DNA of 54,744 nt from Deltaproteobacteria bacterium (GTDB taxonomy: Bacteria; Desulfobacterota; Binatia; UBA9968): positions 1 to 54,744 of the forward strand of contig SHYW01000020.1 of the NCBI GenBank assembly GCA_009692615.1. The letters are read 5' to 3'. Of the stretch, positions 52,722 through 54,744 are shown piece after piece. The number at the start of each line of letters is the position of its first letter. Within the stretch, counting starts at the first letter, position 1. The translations under genes and the position numbers were made by a program. The notes beneath the pieces were generated by a model, which was given only the letters and a program-made list of their open reading frames with translations, had not been told where the DNA came from and did no database searches.

Positions 52722-52923
52722 GCCTGTTGGGCTGGTACAGCCCCAACAACCCGGCCGGCCGGGAGAAAAAGCCATCGACGAAGGCGCCATCGACGTGCGC
52801 GACGGCGGCACGGCGATCCCCTACGACGAGGAAGATCCGTTTATCCGCGCGGAGTATGAAGAAATCTTGAAGCGAGAAGGCGTGACTTCGCGGATGACGG
52901 GTAGTTTGTTTCGGCGGAAGTAG
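52722..52923 (+). pseudogene. Duplicated 3' fragment of the bicupin gene
   Basis: The DNA from 52723 (GCCTGTTGGGCTGGTA) to the stop at 52921-52923 matches 51601-51817 at about 90 % apart from a short deletion of about 15 bases near its start. The encoded tail EKAIDEGAIDVRDGGTAIPY is identical, and the ends differ only as SLFRRT against SLFRRK. No cupin domain or start is present, so it cannot be functional. The two copies flank the toxin-antitoxin cassette in direct orientation. Confidence 0.9.
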
Positions 52924-53114
52924 AGCCGGTTGTCGATGCTGCGAACGAACTACCCTGGCGTTCGTCTGAGGATTGGCACAATGACAAGCCGTAGGGGAAT
53001 CGCAGTCTCAATCGCCGACGCGTGGTCAATACGATGGTTTCCTCAACACACTTATACAAATTGAGTTTGATGGTTATGTTGACGCGTCATCGTAACTGAG
53101 TTACCGTTCCTTGC

Positions 53115-53546
53115 ATGAGCACCTTACCTACCCGTGCAAAGCGCCTTGCCGGCGGCCGGCCGCGTACCAGCGATCTGAGCCGCGCTGAACAGTTGCGCCA
53201 CGCCAAACGCGCGCAGCGCGCCCGTGAAGGAGATGCCGGTCAGACGGAGGCCCGGATCAAGTTACCCAAGGTGTTGGCTCAACGCCTATCGTTCGCGTCA
53301 CGGCAACCGGGATTCGTCGCCGTGCTGACCGAACTCCTGGATTCCGAAACGATCGAAGTAGGACGCTACCCGCAGCTCAAATTTTTGTGCTGGAATCGGC
53401 GCAATCATTTTCTCACTGCTCACGACGCGTGGAGTCTGTACGAGCGCAATTGGCGTTTTGTCGAACCGAATCGACTTGAGACGTCGGAGCGTCAGTTGAT
53501 CGAGACGCTCTCTGCGCGCTTCGGCGGCGGGATCATGCATGGCTGA
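53115..53546 (+). CDS. Probable antitoxin partner of an AbiEii-like toxin
   Basis: A 143-aa protein of unknown family. Residues 1-45 are very basic (AGGRPRTSDLSRAEQLRHAK) and probably contact DNA. The rest is mixed (LPKVLAQRLSFASRQPGFVA, HDAWSLYERNWRFVEPNRLE). It lacks the usual AbiEi winged-helix signature I would expect. Its stop overlaps the ATG of the nucleotidyltransferase gene by eight bases, as in toxin-antitoxin operons. Function is therefore inferred from position. Confidence 0.68.
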   Translation: MSTLPTRAKRLAGGRPRTSDLSRAEQLRHAKRAQRAREGDAGQTEARIKLPKVLAQRLSFASRQPGFVAVLTELLDSETIEVGRYPQLKFLCWNRRNHFLTAHDAWSLYERNWRFVEPNRLETSERQLIETLSARFGGGIMHG

Positions 53547-54252
53547 GTATCGGCGTCCACGCCACCGTAAGGTCGCGCGTGTTCTTGACGCCCTCGACGC
53601 GGCGGTCCTGGCACGAACCCATTGCTGTTTCGGCGGCGGCACGCGCATCGCGCTGGAACTTGACGAATTTCGCGAGTCGGAAGACATAGATTTCATTTGT
53701 TCCGACCTTGTCGGCTATCGCACTCTACGTGCCACTGTTGAAAATCGCTCGCTCGGGATTCTGCGGCCGAAATTACCAGCGGGCGTGTCGTTACTTCGCG
53801 ACGTGCGCGCAGATCAATACGGTATTCGTACCGTGTTCGGCGTCGATGGCGAGCCGGTGAAGTTCGAAATCATCCTCGAAGCGAGAATTCAGGTAACGGC
53901 TGCCAAAGTCAAAAGCATTCCAGTGCCGGTCCTGAGCCGAACCAGTTGCTTCGCGGAAAAATGGCTGGCCAATGCCGACCGCTGGAATGACACCGCGGTT
54001 TTAAGCCGCGATGCGTTCGACTTGGCGTTCATGCTGCGCGCTTGGGATATCGACGAAGCGCGCGCCGGCGCGGAACTTGCCGGCGGCGCCTATGGCGATG
54101 CGATTCGCCGTGCCGCGCGTGCCGCGAGCACCAAGCTCCTGGAAGATGCCAAGTACCGAAAGTACTGTGCCCAGAACCTCGGGATCGCCGATTCGAAGAG
54201 CCTGGTGCCGGGATTGAAGAAGCTCGCGAAAGTAGCAAAAGATCTGCCTTGA
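53539..54252 (+). CDS. AbiEii/AbiGii-type nucleotidyltransferase toxin
   Basis: A 237-aa nucleotidyltransferase of the DUF1814/AbiEii group. The active-site motif FGGGTRIALELDEFRESEDI followed by DF carries GGGT at 32-35 and the D-x-D pair at 49 and 51; a second segment VKFEIILEAR supplies the third acidic residue. Such proteins act as type IV toxins in abortive infection, adding nucleotides to RNA acceptors. Length is slightly short of AbiEii of Streptococcus. It is the last gene before the right-hand IS end. Confidence 0.85.
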   Translation: MAEYRRPRHRKVARVLDALDAAVLARTHCCFGGGTRIALELDEFRESEDIDFICSDLVGYRTLRATVENRSLGILRPKLPAGVSLLRDVRADQYGIRTVFGVDGEPVKFEIILEARIQVTAAKVKSIPVPVLSRTSCFAEKWLANADRWNDTAVLSRDAFDLAFMLRAWDIDEARAGAELAGGAYGDAIRRAARAASTKLLEDAKYRKYCAQNLGIADSKSLVPGLKKLAKVAKDLP

Positions 54253-54600
54253 ATCCCACCGTTTGATAAACAAGGTTGTCTGGAAATTAATGTCTCGGTT
54301 ATTGACGAGTGATTAAATTTGATTGCTCGATGAACATGGTTCAAAAAAGATTGTCGAGATTGATGGTCTGCGAGATTGTTGTGACCCCGCGGACCCGTGG
54401 ATTCAGCGCTAAGTGAATCATTGATCCGCAGTTTTTTCATGATTAGCTCTACCACTAAGCTTTGGTTTTTTGGCGCGATAGAGAAGCCAAGCTTTCCAGC
54501 AAGGCTTTGAGCAAGTTCGCGATCAGAAGCGCCCGTTCTTCAGATGTAGCGGCAAAGGATATTGCTTTGAGTTTCAGCATGGGGAATCTGGGAAATTTTC
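54253..54600. other. Intergenic region next to the right-hand IS
   Basis: The 348 bases are AT-richer than the rest of the window. A 41-codon minus-strand frame (54580 to 54455, MLKLKAISFAATSEERALLI then ANLLKALLES) is open but has no ribosome-binding site and is not called. No tRNA, terminator or promoter is convincing. The change in composition suggests sequence carried in with the defence genes or the IS. Confidence 0.45.
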
Positions 54601-54652
54601 TGTCGTGGCAACGTCAATATGTCATGTTAACAGCAACGCGATTATGTCAGGG
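54601..54652. mobile_element. Right-hand IS end with doubled 21-bp unit
   Basis: Read inward from 54601 the terminus starts TGTCGTGGCAACGTCAATAT and matches the left terminus (149 downward) at 20 of 26 positions. The 21-bp unit occurs twice, at 54607-54627 and 54632-54652, with a 25-bp period (27 bp at the left end). IS sequence continues to the window edge. Confidence 0.75.
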
Positions 54653-54677
54653 TAGTGCGTTGGGTTGAGGTCGTAAG

Positions 54678-54744
54678 TTAGAAACCTGGCCATAGCGGAA
54701 CCCCACCTTGTTGGAGTTGGTTCGATATAGGCCAAGTGTGTGCG
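54678..54744 (-). CDS. Transposase, possible C-terminal fragment (cut by window edge)
   Basis: On the minus strand an open frame enters from the right edge and stops with TAA at 54680-54678; the visible end is NQLQQGGVPLWPGF. It is on the same strand as the transposase start at 1-88 and lies just inside the right IS end, as expected for the tail of the same gene. Only 21 codons are visible, so the call depends on the left-end context. Confidence 0.4.
   Translation of the reverse strand, partial: AHTWPISNQLQQGGVPLWPGF

Noticed and set aside
54455-54580. 41-codon minus-strand frame near the right IS
   Set aside because: No ribosome-binding site and no similarity recognised; length is within chance.

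Overview
This is a chromosomal segment of an uncultivated, GC-rich (roughly 58-60 %) Gram-negative bacterium. The Gram-negative call rests on the many Sec signal peptides, lipoproteins and periplasmic binding proteins. The gene style (dense NMT1/SsuA-like binding proteins, amidohydrolase, LLM and crotonase genes, DHPD-like decarboxylases) is typical of soil or groundwater lineages binned as Deltaproteobacteria-like, Binatota, Tectomicrobia or Rokubacteria. A Geobacter-style GEMM riboswitch and a sigma54 promoter fit that, but the taxonomic guess is inference only.

Layout. Both ends of the window lie inside the same kind of insertion sequence: about 1-149 (5' end of a transposase gene leaving the window on the minus strand) and 54601-54744 (the opposite end). 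230-3174 is a complete tripartite tricarboxylate transporter (tctC-tctB-tctA). 3196-7513 (minus) is a run of binding-protein genes around an MFS gene; the two middle genes each carry one in-frame stop codon. 7630-19124 mixes small catabolic genes (LVIVD propeller, 4HBT thioesterase, crotonase, metallo-hydrolase, cupin, dienelactone-hydrolase-like lipoprotein, DapA-like aldolase), an exporter-type ABC half-transporter and three orphan NMT1-type binding proteins. 19277-25696 (minus) is a tight seven-gene operon: two class II aldolase-family proteins, a haem-oxygenase-like di-iron protein, three DHPD-like proteins and one binding protein. 25817-28274 holds a DOMON-like gene and namZ (peptidoglycan recycling), then an unknown lipoprotein. 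30521-37277 is the conserved core: an Lrp/AsnC regulator and gltB-gltD.

37278-38297 carries the most interesting regulatory locus: a sigma54-type -24/-12 promoter, a GEMM-I (cyclic di-GMP type) riboswitch, and one gene of unknown function. 38367-40945 is the only complete SsuABC/TauABC-type importer. 41080-51817 resumes the mixed catabolic inventory (FrsA-like hydrolase, a Gln-rich coiled-coil protein, amidohydrolase, two beta-hydroxyacid dehydrogenases, glutathionyl-hydroquinone reductase, PPOX flavoprotein, LLM monooxygenase, bicupin). 51944-54252 is a small defence/stability island: an AbrB-like/PIN toxin-antitoxin pair caught between the 3' end of the bicupin gene and a second copy of that 3' end, then an AbiEii-type nucleotidyltransferase with an unfamiliar partner, next to the right-hand IS.

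Working together: the window encodes about eleven apparently exported solute-binding proteins but only one ABC importer and one TctAB pair, so most binding proteins are orphans beside a catabolic enzyme. Glutamate synthase and its Lrp-like neighbour handle nitrogen. Intergenic gaps are littered with two families of short palindromic repeats.
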